Assembly: GCF_040869045.1 (NCBI RefSeq)
Contig: NC_090320.1
Coordinates: forward strand, 143,304,941 to 143,368,940
Source: Eurosta solidaginis
Taxonomy: Eukaryota > Arthropoda > Insecta > Diptera > Tephritidae
DNA: 64,000 nt
Direction: 5' to 3'
Shown: in pieces, positions 20,616 to 30,637 of the stretch
Position numbering within the stretch: the stretch's first letter is position 1
Layout: each line of letters starts with the position of its first letter
Program-made: the position numbers and the translations under genes
Notes under the pieces: model-generated
What the model saw: the letters and a program-made list of their open reading frames with translations, nothing else
The model's database searches: none
What the model was told of the DNA's origin: nothing

Positions 20616-21597
20616 AGAACGAAAACTTGCCCCGGCTATTGAATGTCCTGTGATATCTGTGTCGCAAATTGGAAGGAAATCAAGCAGTCTTACCGTCAGA
20701 GGGAATGTGGATGGTAAAGAACGTGTACTGACTGTAGATACGGGGGCATCTCATTCCTTGATCCGATCTGACTTGGTCAACAGGAGAGTAAAGTCATTAC
20801 CTGGAGCAAGGTTGCGTACGGTCACAGGCGAATATAACCAAGTTCAGGGAGAAGTGATATGTGAAGTATTGATTGGGAAGGTCATGGTTCTACACAAATT
20901 TGTTGTGGCGGAGATTGTTGATGAAGTTATATTGGGAGTGGATTTCTTGGTTGACCATGACATCAAGATCGATATGCAGAGAAGGGTGATGCGTTATGAG
21001 AACCAAGATGTGCCACTTAACTTTAGTTTGGAAAAAGGGTTCAGCAGTAATCGGGTACTGGTGGAGAAGACTCGACGAAGGCCACGAAATTCAAAGGTAA
21101 AGGTTGATGGTACAAATGGGCCAAACAAATCAAAACCGAAGGTACCTGTGAGAGAAACACTGGCATTGAAAAGCCCTAACGGACGTACTAAAACGAAGAA
21201 AGAATGCAAGGGTGGTTTCAAGCCAAGGCACACTACTGTTGTGAAGCGTCGGAACGATACTGATTATGCAAAGCAAATCCGTCCAGCGCAAGCTCTGCGA
21301 AGTAGTTCTTCATTGGCCGAGCAACAGAGTGCGAGGGAACGATCCAGGATAATGAGTCGTAAGATGAAACACAGGTACGACAAGGAAAATAATTCGGAAG
21401 GTTTCCGGGAGGGAGATTTGGTACTGTTATACAACCCTCACCGGCGGAAAGGTGTTCCATCCAAATTTCGGTGCAGTTGGGAAGGCCCGTACAAGGTTGT
21501 GAAGAAGATCAGTGATATCATCTACCGCATACAAAGCATTGAGAAACCACGGAGTAGAAGAGTGGTACATATGGCGATGCTAGCAGCGTTTAGATAG
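20479..21597 (+). CDS. Protease, basic linker and integrase-tail fusion frame
   Basis: One uninterrupted frame opens upstream of 20,479, overlaps the end of gag in the +1 frame and runs to a TAG at 21,597. It holds an aspartic protease (LTVDTGASHSLIRSDLV, later VILGVDFLVDHDIKID), then about 85 lysine/arginine-rich residues (21,065-21,330) with no counterpart in gypsy A or C, then the integrase tail (MKHRYDKENNSEGFREGDLV, WEGPYKVVKKI) ending LAAFR. RT, RNase H and the integrase catalytic core are absent. Absence of stops over 372 codons suggests recent activity or selection. Expression would need a +1 shift or re-initiation; neither is shown. Confidence 0.85.
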   Translation: MPELLNVSSAATQATLHVIAILVLIVQTMWVAVNAKLAKISKSECKERKLAPAIECPVISVSQIGRKSSSLTVRGNVDGKERVLTVDTGASHSLIRSDLVNRRVKSLPGARLRTVTGEYNQVQGEVICEVLIGKVMVLHKFVVAEIVDEVILGVDFLVDHDIKIDMQRRVMRYENQDVPLNFSLEKGFSSNRVLVEKTRRRPRNSKVKVDGTNGPNKSKPKVPVRETLALKSPNGRTKTKKECKGGFKPRHTTVVKRRNDTDYAKQIRPAQALRSSSSLAEQQSARERSRIMSRKMKHRYDKENNSEGFREGDLVLLYNPHRRKGVPSKFRCSWEGPYKVVKKISDIIYRIQSIEKPRSRRVVHMAMLAAFR

Positions 21598-21626
21598 AGA
21601 GATTTGTCTGATCGGGACGATCAGAC

Positions 21627-21641
21627 TTAGGTGGAGGGCAG
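21627..21641 (+). promoter_or_regulatory. Polypurine tract
   Basis: TTAGGTGGAGGGCAG directly precedes the 3' LTR, the expected place for the second-strand primer. The same motif adjoins the 3' LTRs of gypsy A and C. Confidence 0.75.
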
Positions 21642-22316
21642 TGTCACGGATATTAACATCACTAAGTTATACCATCACTAAGGCGATGCCAAGGCCACGA
21701 TAAGCAGTATTTACGTCAATAAACAAATCATGTATACACATATATAAGGCAGCCGAAAGATGTCACACACATATGCATTTACTTATACGCCTATGTGCGC
21801 GCGAGAGACTGTAAACTACAAACATTCACATCAATAATTCAATCTTTATGTATCTACATAAACGAATAAATAATTGCGTCTACACATATGTACCATGTAC
21901 GAATACGAGCAGCGGAGAGTCAATGCGCAAACACATGCATATAGCTGAGAAGTTTGAGAGCTCATGGACAATGCTAGTAAGTTCTGGAAATCGAAGAGCC
22001 TAGAAGTATGCAGCGTAAACTATAAAAGCGGGCAAGCGAGTAAGAAGTAATTCAGTTTGATTTGAGTTGTCAAGCAGTTGCGATTAAGACGATATCTAGC
22101 AATAGCAGTATTATTTTGAATAGTAGAGTTTCATTGAGCTATCAATCAGTGTGGTTATTAAGCAAGCTACTCGTTGAACAGTTTGAGTGTTATTATGAAG
22201 TACTTTAATAAAGGCCATTTTGCATTATTACAAATTGGAGTTATTTATTCAACAGTTTAGTGATTCGAACTTAGCAGAGGATTGCAAATAAGAGGATTTG
22301 CAGCAAATTCGTTACA
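21642..22316 (+). repeat. 3' LTR of gypsy derivative
   Basis: 675 bp, about 98-99% identical by eye to the 5' LTR, followed by the ATAT duplication. Confidence 0.92.
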
Positions 22317-23277
22317 ATATTATTAAAAAATAAAAATCAAGCAATTTTAATTGAGTCATAAGAAATACAACAGTCTTAACTTCTACGCAGTAACTGAAGA
22401 AAAGTGAAGTTATTATGCATCTGATCTATCTAACAATATGCTGCCTTCTTCCTTCATCTACTGATGTGGGCGTCCTAGCGGATGTCATCGTACATAATTC
22501 CGAGATCATTAATTGATAAGCGATCTATAAAAAGTAACCTTAGTACCACAATAGAGTACTTTATTACTCATTTGAACTCCTTCACAGTTTAGAATGTAAA
22601 GACGTCAACACCAAATTGGCTTGCATGGCAAAAACATACGGACTGTTTCTTTGAACGCGGTAAATACTTTGTTTTGTACTTGTTAAAACCCTTACTTTTT
22701 GGCACTTTATCTAGTACACAATGTAAAATGTACTATCAAAGCCTATAATATCAATATCAGAAGCGCAACTTAGCTTATAATATACTCACGGTTATGCATG
22801 CCTATCGTAAGAGGCAACTTAGGTCCGCAGAGTCAAAGGTTCGAGGGTGAAAAAAAATCGATCCCTTGGAAGACGGCTGGTACAAGAAAGGGTGCCAGTA
22901 CGCACGCATATTCTGCTGCTACTGTTCTGCTATATGCGGATAATATATTGTTGTTGTTGTATAAATGATAAAGACAATCCCCAAATATTTTAGGGAGTGC
23001 TATCGATGTTGATGATCCTTTGCCGGATACAGATCCGGTACTTTCCGCTAACAAACATGATTAAGGTACTAGAACTATCTTCGGTGAATTCAGGGATCAC
23101 TTTCTCGTAAGATTTTTTGGTTTCTCGTGGCTAAACTAACCAAGTATATTTTTCTGTGCGGGGTTATTATATTAAATCAACATTTAACAACTTAAGTTTA
23201 TAAGATGTACATATATATGTTCTGCGTAGCTTTTTAATAGTTATATTTAAAAAGAAAATCTTTTTAAAATAGGTACA
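22317..23277. other. Duplicated hiw-like intronic segment, block A
   Basis: Non-coding sequence matching 49,477-50,390 in block B. It includes two old, head-to-head pieces of the (CAA)n-tailed repeat: a forward start near 22,795-22,830 and a reversed end with (TTG)n at 22,948-23,045 (CCGGATACAGATCCGGTAC). Homology to B stops at about 23,277-23,287. Confidence 0.7.
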
Positions 23278-23279
23278 TT

Positions 23280-24344
23280 TTTAATGTTTTGATTGAGGCA
23301 CCGCGGATGTCACATTAACTTTTGACATTTCGTTTGCTAGATTTTCTCCTTTGAGGCACAATCTCCGCAATTCAGCGAGCGATGTAACTGGTACATATAG
23401 CAGTTGTTGACGAATGCGAGGGGGTAAGTTCCTTTGTAAAATCTCAACAAGTTCCGACTCTGGGAACGGAGTTTTTAAAGGTCATCTTTAGAATACAGTT
23501 CCTAAGATCATCGACACTTTCGCTAAGGCCCTGTTTTCTAGCACGAATTAGTTCTCTTATTTCCGCGTCGCTTTTGTGCTCTTGAAAGTTTGTCCGCAGT
23601 GCTTGACACAGTGTTGGCCATGTCCCCCGTTCAACAGAACGTCTGTATCGCCAATACCAATCTTTGGGGTCTTTGATGAATAGACTTTGTACATGCTCGC
23701 ACAGCAAATTGAAGTTTCCACCTAGCGTGTCTACTACTTGTGACTCAATTCTATACAGAAAGTTGTTTACCGATAATTTAGAAGTTCCGTCAAATTTTAT
23801 ATCCCAGCTTGCAATGAGCTGTCCTATTTTGCTTGAGTTCGGTATACTCGACATGTCACTAAATCTAAACTGTTCTAGCTGTCGATTAAAATTGTCTCTG
23901 GACCTGTTAGGATCTTGGACCCAGACTGGCGTCGAGTTTGTTGTATGTCGATTCTGTTGTGGCGTGTTACCATGATGAGTTAGGTTTTGCTCCTCTGGTA
24001 CTTGTGGTTCCGTGGGGATTTGAGCATCGTTGGTAGGGGTTACTAGATTCAATCGACCTAGAGCATTTATTAATGCCGCTTCTAGTTTTTGTTCTAAAAC
24101 TTGGGTTATGCGGGTATCCAAATTGTCTAACATAGTGGTCTGTCTTGCAGAAATAACGGCACCTACGTCGAGTATCTTCCCTTTCCTGGCTATTATCAAC
24201 ACTTGCAGCTGAATTAGTGTTTTCACCCTGAGATCTATTTATGGCTGCTGCAGCCTCGAGGTTTCCTCCCGCTCCTGCAGATTCAGGCGTGGCTTTCGGT
24301 GAGATGTTGGTATTTCGGGAGTTGTCTTTGTTTGGCTGTGACAT
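23280..24344 (-). pseudogene. Gag of a second LTR element, frameshifted
   Basis: The minus strand reads a capsid-like protein. The ATG ends at 24,344 (MSQPNKDNSRNTNISP); a frameshift lies near 24,170-24,190; then come GQLIASWDIKFDGTSKLSVN, RRSVERGTWPTLCQALRTNF and IRELIRARKQGLSESVDDLR. After another shift near 23,450 the C-terminus is PRIRQQLLYVPVTSLAELRR-like, ending near 23,300. The pattern fits a gypsy-type retrotransposon Gag distinct from the SAP-Gag family. No pol follows within the window, so it is truncated. I cannot place it in a named lineage. Confidence 0.7.
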
Positions 24345-24374
24345 GTTATATGATTTTGGTCAAGGGCCAGATCG

Positions 24375-24540
24375 AGACAAATCTCGACTGTTACACCTAG
24401 CTCTACACTGTGGACAAGAGGGGAATTGCTTCTACCAATCTAATAAGCAAGTTCTATGAAATGTATGTGAACATGCAGTTTTCAAGGTTTCATCCCCGCC
24501 TGTAAAGATACACCGACATACAAGGCAGGCATTTGCTTGC
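24375..24540 (-). pseudogene. RING-H2-like finger upstream of the Gag
   Basis: In the same minus-strand frame as the MSQPNK start, the upstream sequence reads NACLVCRCIFTGGDETLKT, ACSHTFHRTCLLDW, then stop TAG, then KQFPSCPQCRARCNSRDL and a second stop. Spacing C-x2-C, C-x-H-x2-H-x2-C, C-x2-C is that of a RING-H2 zinc finger, typical of ubiquitin E3 ligases. The two stops make this copy a pseudogene. Being in frame and adjacent to the Gag, it may be the N-terminal domain of the element's Gag polyprotein. A neighbouring host remnant is the alternative. Confidence 0.6.
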
Positions 24541-24574
24541 AACTGCAAATTTTCGTTGCTATGTCTTAATGACA

Positions 24575-26299
24575 TTTTCTGCCAACAAAAAATATTTTAT
24601 GGAACTGTAACTATATTGAAGGAAGTTAGAGGTATAAATTCCGCCTTATATTCTATCTTACTCCTCAATTCGCTCAAAAAAAGACTAATTGTAACCGATT
24701 GTAAAACAAAATTGTTACCTTTAAATCTATGTATATATATCTGCAAAGAGTTGTATCTCACAAGAAGTGCAAGCAACTTCTGCAAATTTGGATTTATGTA
24801 CTTGTTAAATTCAACGAATTTCTTACAAAAATTTACCACTAATAAAATTTTATAGGTTAACGAATTAATCACGGGTATGGTCTGAATTCCAGGTCATGTG
24901 GTGGTACTTATCGGTAAAATATGTTACGGGTCAGTAGTGAATGGTTACCAGTGAATTAGTGTCATCAACGAAAAATTGAAGTGATAAAATGCATAAATTC
25001 TGACTATATTTTAAGCTATTGGTAAGCGCGAGGACATATAGTCTTACTACAGCTAAGCTCCGAATATCCGAAAGTGAATAATCATTTGAATTCAGCACAG
25101 AAAAAGGAATCTTCTCGAAAGTCGTTCATACCCAATTCCTTATGCGGTCTGTTCTTTAAGCATATAGCCTTGAAGATCAGCATTTCCGCCAAAAAAGATA
25201 TATGAGTATGGAGAGACGGCTCAAGAAAACTAACCTATAATCGAAAAAAACTTTCAGTATGATAAGCTGGTCAAGTGGCCTAGCTTTAACCTAGCTTTAA
25301 GCCTAAACACTTGATATTCCGGTTATCATTTTCCTTATAAAAAAAAATTTTTTTAATACAATCAGGCAGACGAGAGGACATATTCCAAGAGGGAATTTAT
25401 CTGAGGCACCTAGCGTCTACGGCTATCTAAACGTACCGTGCATGCCTGTGCCCCACACGTTTGGGCGCCATTTATCTGTTATGAACCCCTTGACGTTAAC
25501 ACCTTCTTCCTCATTTGGGAGTGCCCTTCTACTACCCACAACTATGGCGTGTGCACTGGCTTAATCCCGGAGCTTCAGCAGCGTGAGTTCTCAAACACAG
25601 CTGTGAGTAGGGCACACCTTCGTCAACCAGGTCAACAAGATAATAAATTATTCTTGCACACATTACTACAATCCTAAAACTTACACTTTCACTGGTACTT
25701 TCCCTCATCTCTTAATCCACCCCCAGATAACACCTTACCTTCGCAGCGTAATGAATATTGGAAGGCTGCCCTCTGCCCTCCCTTTCATGGCTTTCAGCTG
25801 GTGATGAAGCCCCATTAGTTACCACACACATTTCCTCAGGACTCAGACCATCATTCTCCAAATTAAATTTCCATAGTTAATTTTATTCAATACAATTCGC
25901 ATTTGCACTTATTGTGTTAGTTGCTTACACTTAGGTATTTAAGAATACATTAACACGTTTTTATCTTTCTATATCTATGATTCAATATTCATTTATAACA
26001 TCTATTAACTTATGTAGTAAGCGTTAAATTTATGTCAAGTATGACTAACTATTCTGTTTGGGGGTAAGCTAAATGGAACTACTGACCTACTTCAATATGT
26101 GTACATACATAGTTATTACATGGTTTCTTCGTTTAGTTGCGGTTGCCCAAATAAGAAAACCTTATGTATTAAAGTATAGTGAAACCCATGTATATTCTTA
26201 CAATGATGTAGAACTAAAGGAAGAGGTATTTAATTTCTAATTCTGCCTCCAAATATATGGCAGGGTGATCTTCTCAAAAGACAGAACAATAGAACCGTG
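24575..26299. other. Unrecognised AT-rich spacer
   Basis: About 1.7 kb with no domain, terminal repeat or block homology that I can recognise. The frame at 25438-25677 has no family resemblance, and the frames at 24556-24872 overlap on both strands in AT-rich sequence. Confidence 0.5.
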
Positions 26300-26376
26300 C
26301 TGCGTGTATGTACATATATGCAGATATAATGATTGAATTATTGATGTGCATCAAGTCACTGCTTAGCATCGGCTTA
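26300..26376 (-). repeat. Gypsy LTR scrap 1, block B
   Basis: Matches 10,308-10,372 of the gypsy A 5' LTR (TGCTGCGTGTATGTACATATATGCAG onward in parts) and ends at the TTA target of the next MITE. The element interior and most of the LTR are gone in block B. Confidence 0.8.
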
Positions 26377-26942
26377 TACTATTTTCACACAGACGGCTTA
26401 TTGAATAATAAAGGCAATTTTCTACATTAAGACGCTTATTGAGCTCAATCTTCCCTACAAAATTCGAATCTATTATTATTTCATTAGTAGCTAATCGAAT
26501 GCCTAATGAAGTCAAAAGCACAATGCAACTCTGTTGGCCGCGTTCCTCTTCTTAATTTTTGGTGTGTTCAGTGCTTAAAAATGTCATTTGTCAAAGTAAA
26601 TGTCATTGTCTGCATGGCGGAACGATACAAGGTGGCCGCATTGAACAGCTGATTATAACCTTTTTTATTTGATTTGATACATCAACTACCGGCGCAGTAC
26701 GATTTTGACATTTGTCCATCGAATTTACAAGTACATGGAATTTTTTTTGTTTGTAGGTATGTCACCATGCTGCCACCTTGTATCGTTCCGCCATGATTGT
26801 CTGTCATATAGCATTGTCATTTTATTCGCTTCACATTTCATCCTTCATACTAATCGAGCAGTTACTTCTGTGTGAAAGCAAAAAATTTACGATTTCATTA
26901 GAAGGTGAAATGAGATCTTTAAGTTTCTGTGTGAAAACAGTA
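26377..26942. mobile_element. MITE with TACT(A/G)TTTTCACACAGA termini
   Basis: The ends TACTATTTTCACACAGA and TCTGTGTGAAAACAGTA are inverted repeats with one mismatch. The LTR it interrupted is known from block A, which gives a 3-bp TTA duplication (26374-26376 and 26943-26945), typical of PIF/Harbinger (Tourist) MITEs. It is about 375 bp long without the nested P-like MITE. No coding sequence. Confidence 0.75.
26613..26795. mobile_element. P-element-like MITE, copy 2
   Basis: 183 bp, same TIRs as 2411-2606 (CATGGCGGAACGATACAAGG), perfect 8-bp duplication ATTGTCTG (26605-26612 and 26796-26803). It is nested inside the MITE at 26377-26942. A few short indels separate it from copy 1. Confidence 0.82.
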
Positions 26943-26965
26943 TTAGAGATGATAGTATCGCCTTA
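26943..26965 (-). repeat. Gypsy LTR scrap 2, block B
   Basis: TTAGAGATGATAGTATCGCC plus TTA continues the LTR between the MITE and the RTE LINE. Its end is the left target duplication of the RTE insertion. Confidence 0.8.
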
Positions 26966-27371
26966 CGCCCACGGAGGGTGGCCGTGTGTAGAAGTCCACG
27001 AAAGTGGGGAAAGCTTCTGACCGCCATTCACCTGGGAATGGCCAGAGCGATTCTTTTGCATGCGGTTCAAGCAGCTCACTACTGCCGGTCGCTTGCGGCC
27101 AAGTATCCTCTGGGTAGCCGCTAAACACCCGTTTAGCGGTAAGCTAATGTGAGAAGGCGACAACCTGGCTAGGCCACTCTGACATAATCGGTTTAAGGGC
27201 TAGCCGGGGGAGATCTCATCGGCAGCGTCTGTACACCTCTAGGTGCGGATGCAAGCGGGCGTCTGTCTTGGAGCAAGCGGCTCGCTATATAAACGTGCCA
27301 AGTAATATTTTCACCCCCGCTGAGCGGGTTGTGCGCTAGACTTGGGACCCGCCACGTAAAACCATACTTCA

Positions 27372-28454
27372 ATGAAATATAACAACAAGCCTCGGAAAAA
27401 TACACTCTCTATTGATGACGACCATGGCAAACGTTTGAAGGACAATGAATTGAGGGCATGCACCTGGAACGTCCGCTCCCTGAATGAGATTGGTGCAGAT
27501 GCCCGGCTGGTTGATGTCCTCGTCAAAGCAAAATCTGACATCACCGCCATCCAAGAAATGCGTTGGACGAAGCAAGGAAGAAAAAAGATCAAAAATTGTG
27601 ACATATATTGGAGTGGCCATGCGAATAAGCGCAGTTTCGGCGTCGGATTCGTGGTGGGAGAGCGACTTTGTCGCCAAGTGCTGGCGTTCACGCCTGTGGA
27701 CGAGCGTCTCGCCGCTACCCGAATAAAAGCAAAATTTTTTAATATATCATTCATCTGCGCACATGCGCCGACAGAGGAGAAAGACGATGAGGTGAAAGAC
27801 ACTTTTTATGAACAATTAGAACGCAAATACGAGCACTGCCCCCGTCATGATATAAAAGTCGTGCTTGACGACTTTAACGCCAGGGTGGGCAAAGAAGGTG
27901 TTTTTGGCCCTACAGTCGGAAAGTTCAGCCTACACAATGAAACTTCTCCTAACGGACTGAGGCTGATTGACTTTGCCGGTGCTCGAAACATGGTCATATC
28001 AAGCACGAGGTTCATGCATAAAAAGATACATCAAGCTACATGGCTGTCTCCTGATCGAAATACTCGCAATCAGATCGATCACGTAGTGATAGACAGACGG
28101 CATGCCTCCAGTGTTTTAGATGTGCGCACGATCCGAGGACCTAACATCGATTCGGACCATTATCTCGTTGCAGCCAAAATACGCACCCGCCTCAACGCGG
28201 CTAAAAACAAGGAACAAAAAACACAAGGAAAGCTAGACGTCGAAAAGCTTCAATCACAACAGACTGCCAATGATTTCGCAACTCGACTCTCACACCTGCT
28301 CTCTGAGGGCATAACTCATCCTGAAGGAATACAGGAGCAGTGGGAGCATATCTCCAAAGCACTTCGTACCGCCGCCGAGGAAAAAACAACTGGTATGATG
28401 AAGAATGCCGCGTTCCCACCGAAAGAAAAGACGCTGCCTACAGGGCTACGTTAA
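27372..28454 (+). pseudogene. RTE endonuclease domain
   Basis: The frame begins with an ATG at 27372 and encodes an apurinic-type endonuclease that nicks the target for reverse transcription. Motifs in order are CTWNVRSLNEIGADARLVDV (Asn), ITAIQEMRW (Glu), VVLDDFNARVGKEG (catalytic Asp-x-Asn), NQIDHVVIDRR and the closing SDHYLVAAKI (His). The usual Gly-Asp-Phe-Asn reads Asp-Asp-Phe-Asn. Past about residue 270 a helical linker leads towards RT, but the frame shifts near 28,390, so the polyprotein is broken here. Otherwise the domain looks complete. Confidence 0.88.
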
Positions 28455-30326
28455 AAGCGAGCGCGACAAGAGGAGTGTGTGAACGCTATCGTGAGTTGAA
28501 AAGGGAAGCGAGACGCCTTTTCAGGAAGAAAAAAGCAGAAGCAGAAAGCGTGAGTGCGAGGAGCTTGAGCTGCTAGCCACCAGGAATAACGCCCGAAAAT
28601 TCTACCAAAAGATACGGCGACAGACGGAAGGTTTTAAGACCGGGGCAAACTCCTGTAGGAATGAAAACGGCGACCTTGTAACTGATGTCCAGAGAGTGCT
28701 TAGATTATGGAGGGAACACTTCTCTGCTCTCCTAAATGGAGGCAGCAATTCACCGCGCAGAGATGAAGAACCCGATCCCGCAATCGATGATGATGGAATA
28801 TATGTCCCCCCGCCCGATTTTGACGAAGTTAGAATAGCAATAACCAGATTGAAAAACAACAAGGCCGTGGGCGCTGATGGATTGCCTGCGGAGCTATTCA
28901 AGTTCGGCGGCGAGGAGTTGGTAAGGCGCATGCAGCAGCTTCTTAGCAAAATATGGGCGAACGAAAGCATGCCCGACGGTTGGAATCTAAGTGTTCTTTG
29001 CCCAGTCCACAAGAAGGGGGATACTGCAAAATGCACCAACTATCGTGGAATCAGCCTTCTTAATATCGCATATAAGGTCCTTTCAAGTGTATTGTGCGAA
29101 AGATTGAGGCCCACCGGGAACCGGCTGATTGGACCTTATCAGTGCGGCTTCAGACCTGGTAAATCTACCATCGACCAGATTTTCACAATGCGCCAAATCT
29201 TGGAAAAACCCGTGAAAAGAGAATCGACATACATCACCTCTTCGTCGACTTTAAAGCCGCCTTCGACAGCACGAAAAGGAGCTGCCTATATGCCGCTATG
29301 TCTGAATTTGGTTTCCCCGCAAAACTTATACGGCTGTGCAAAATGACGTTGAGCAACACCATCAGCTCAGTCAGAATTGGGAAGGACCTCTCCGAGCCGT
29401 TCGAAACTAAACGAAGTTTCAGACAGGGTGACCCCCTATCGTGCGATTTCTTTAATTTGATGCTGGAGAAAATTATACTAGCTGCAGAACTTAACCGCAC
29501 TGGAACAATATACTATAAAAGCGTGCAATTACTGGCATATGCTGATGACATTGATATCATCGGCCTAAACACCCGCGCTGTTAGTTCTGCTTATTCCAAG
29601 CTGGAAAAAGAAGCGGTAAAGATGGGTTTGATGGTGAATGAGGACAAAACGAAGTACCTGCTGTCATCGAGCAAAGAGTCAGCGCATATGCGCCTTGGCA
29701 ACCACGCTACGGTTGGCAGCCATAATTTCGAAATAGTAAAAGACTTCGTTTATTTGGGAACCATCATCAACACTAGCAACAACATCAGCACTGAAATCCA
29801 GCGAAGAATCAATCTTGCCAATAAATGCTACTTTGGACTAGGTAGGCAATTGAAAAGTAAAGTCCTCTCTCGGCGAACGAAAATCATACTCTACAAGTCA
29901 CTTATCGTACCCGTCCTGCTATATGTGGCAGAAGCATGGACCATGACAACAGCAGATGAAGCGGCTTTGGGAGTGTTCGAGAGAAAAGTTCTTCGAAAGA
30001 TTTATGGACCTCTACGCGTTGGCGATGGCGAGTACCGAAGAAGATTTAATGATGAGCTGTACGAGCTATACGCAGACATCAACATAGTCCAGCGAATTAA
30101 AACGCAGCGGCTGCGCTGGCTAGGCAATGTTATGCGAATGAAAGATGATGCTCCGGCCAAGAAAGTGTTTCTATCGGAACCCGCCTATGGAAGCAGAGGT
30201 AGAGGGCGGCCCCCACTCCGTTGGAAGGACCAGGTGGAAAACGATTTAAACTCCCTTGGTGTGACCAATTGGCGCCGGTTGGCGGAGCGACTGGCGCGCC
30301 TTGTTGGACGGCGTTTAGACGGTTAA
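28455..30326 (+). pseudogene. RTE reverse transcriptase and C-terminus
   Basis: Continuing the polyprotein, 28,696-29,220 reads NNKAVGADGLPAELFKFGG, CTNYRGISLLNIAYKVLSSV and QCGFRPGKSTIDQIFTMRQI. A one-base shift near 29,215 moves to the frame with HHLFVDFKAAFDS, then SFRQGDPLSCDFFNLMLEKI, the catalytic LLAYADDIDIIGL and a C-terminal region ending VGRRLDG at 30,326. An earlier shift lies near 28,570. All RT motifs including YADD survive, so only a few indels separate it from an intact frame. Confidence 0.88.
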
Positions 30327-30350
30327 GCGCCAATTAAGTAAGTAAGTAAG

Positions 30351-30381
30351 TATCGCCTTAGTGCTGCTAATATTCGTTACA
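30351..30381 (-). repeat. Gypsy LTR scrap 3 with outer end, block B
   Basis: TATCGCCTTAGTGCTGCTAA through CGTTACA is the outer LTR end. ATAT and the shared flank follow, proving block B once carried the same gypsy insertion as A and C. Confidence 0.85.
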
Positions 30382-30637
30382 ATATAGTAAATTCTATTAC
30401 AGGAACCCATAAACAAATTTCTGAGTTTATATAAAATTCAGGAAAACTCATCAAACTTTAAAAAATTGCCATCAAAATTGTCACCTTTTTTCTCCAAAGT
30501 TTTTAGAACATTTTTGGGTGTGCAATTTTGTAGCTCATTGGCCTGTACATCGAATTTCACTTATCGTTTTAAAATAAATTAATGTTAAGTAAAATAAGTC
30601 TTTACATTCTCGTATTGAACAAAATAAAGTACAAAAA
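30382..30637. other. Shared flank, block B (left part)
   Basis: Parallel to 10,420-10,670 and 62,559-62,820. Non-coding. Confidence 0.75.

Larger units (their letters stand above)
18397..22316 (+). mobile_element. Non-autonomous Ty3/gypsy derivative
   Basis: A 3,920-bp plus-strand element with 676- and 675-bp LTRs that differ at roughly ten positions and a 4-bp ATAT duplication (18393-18396 and 22317-22320). Block B has the empty site near 49,477. The interior is only 2.57 kb: primer site, SAP-coiled-coil-capsid-zinc-knuckle Gag, protease, a basic linker, the integrase C-terminal tail and a polypurine tract. RT, RNase H and the integrase core are absent, so movement would need enzymes from a relative. 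LTR similarity makes it one of the younger insertions here. Confidence 0.92.
26966..30350 (+). mobile_element. RTE-clade LINE, nearly full length
   Basis: A 3.39-kb plus-strand element inserted into the LTR scrap. TATCGCCTTA (extendable to AGTATCGCCTTA) is duplicated at 26956-26965 and 30351-30360. It has a GC-rich 5' leader of about 400 bp, an endonuclease-RT polyprotein and a 3' end of AAGT tetranucleotide repeats instead of poly(A), a hallmark of RTE elements. A few frameshifts inactivate it. Confidence 0.92.

Noticed and set aside
25438..25677. 79-residue plus-strand frame as a gene
   Set aside because: No start context, domain, splice partner or homology to another block.
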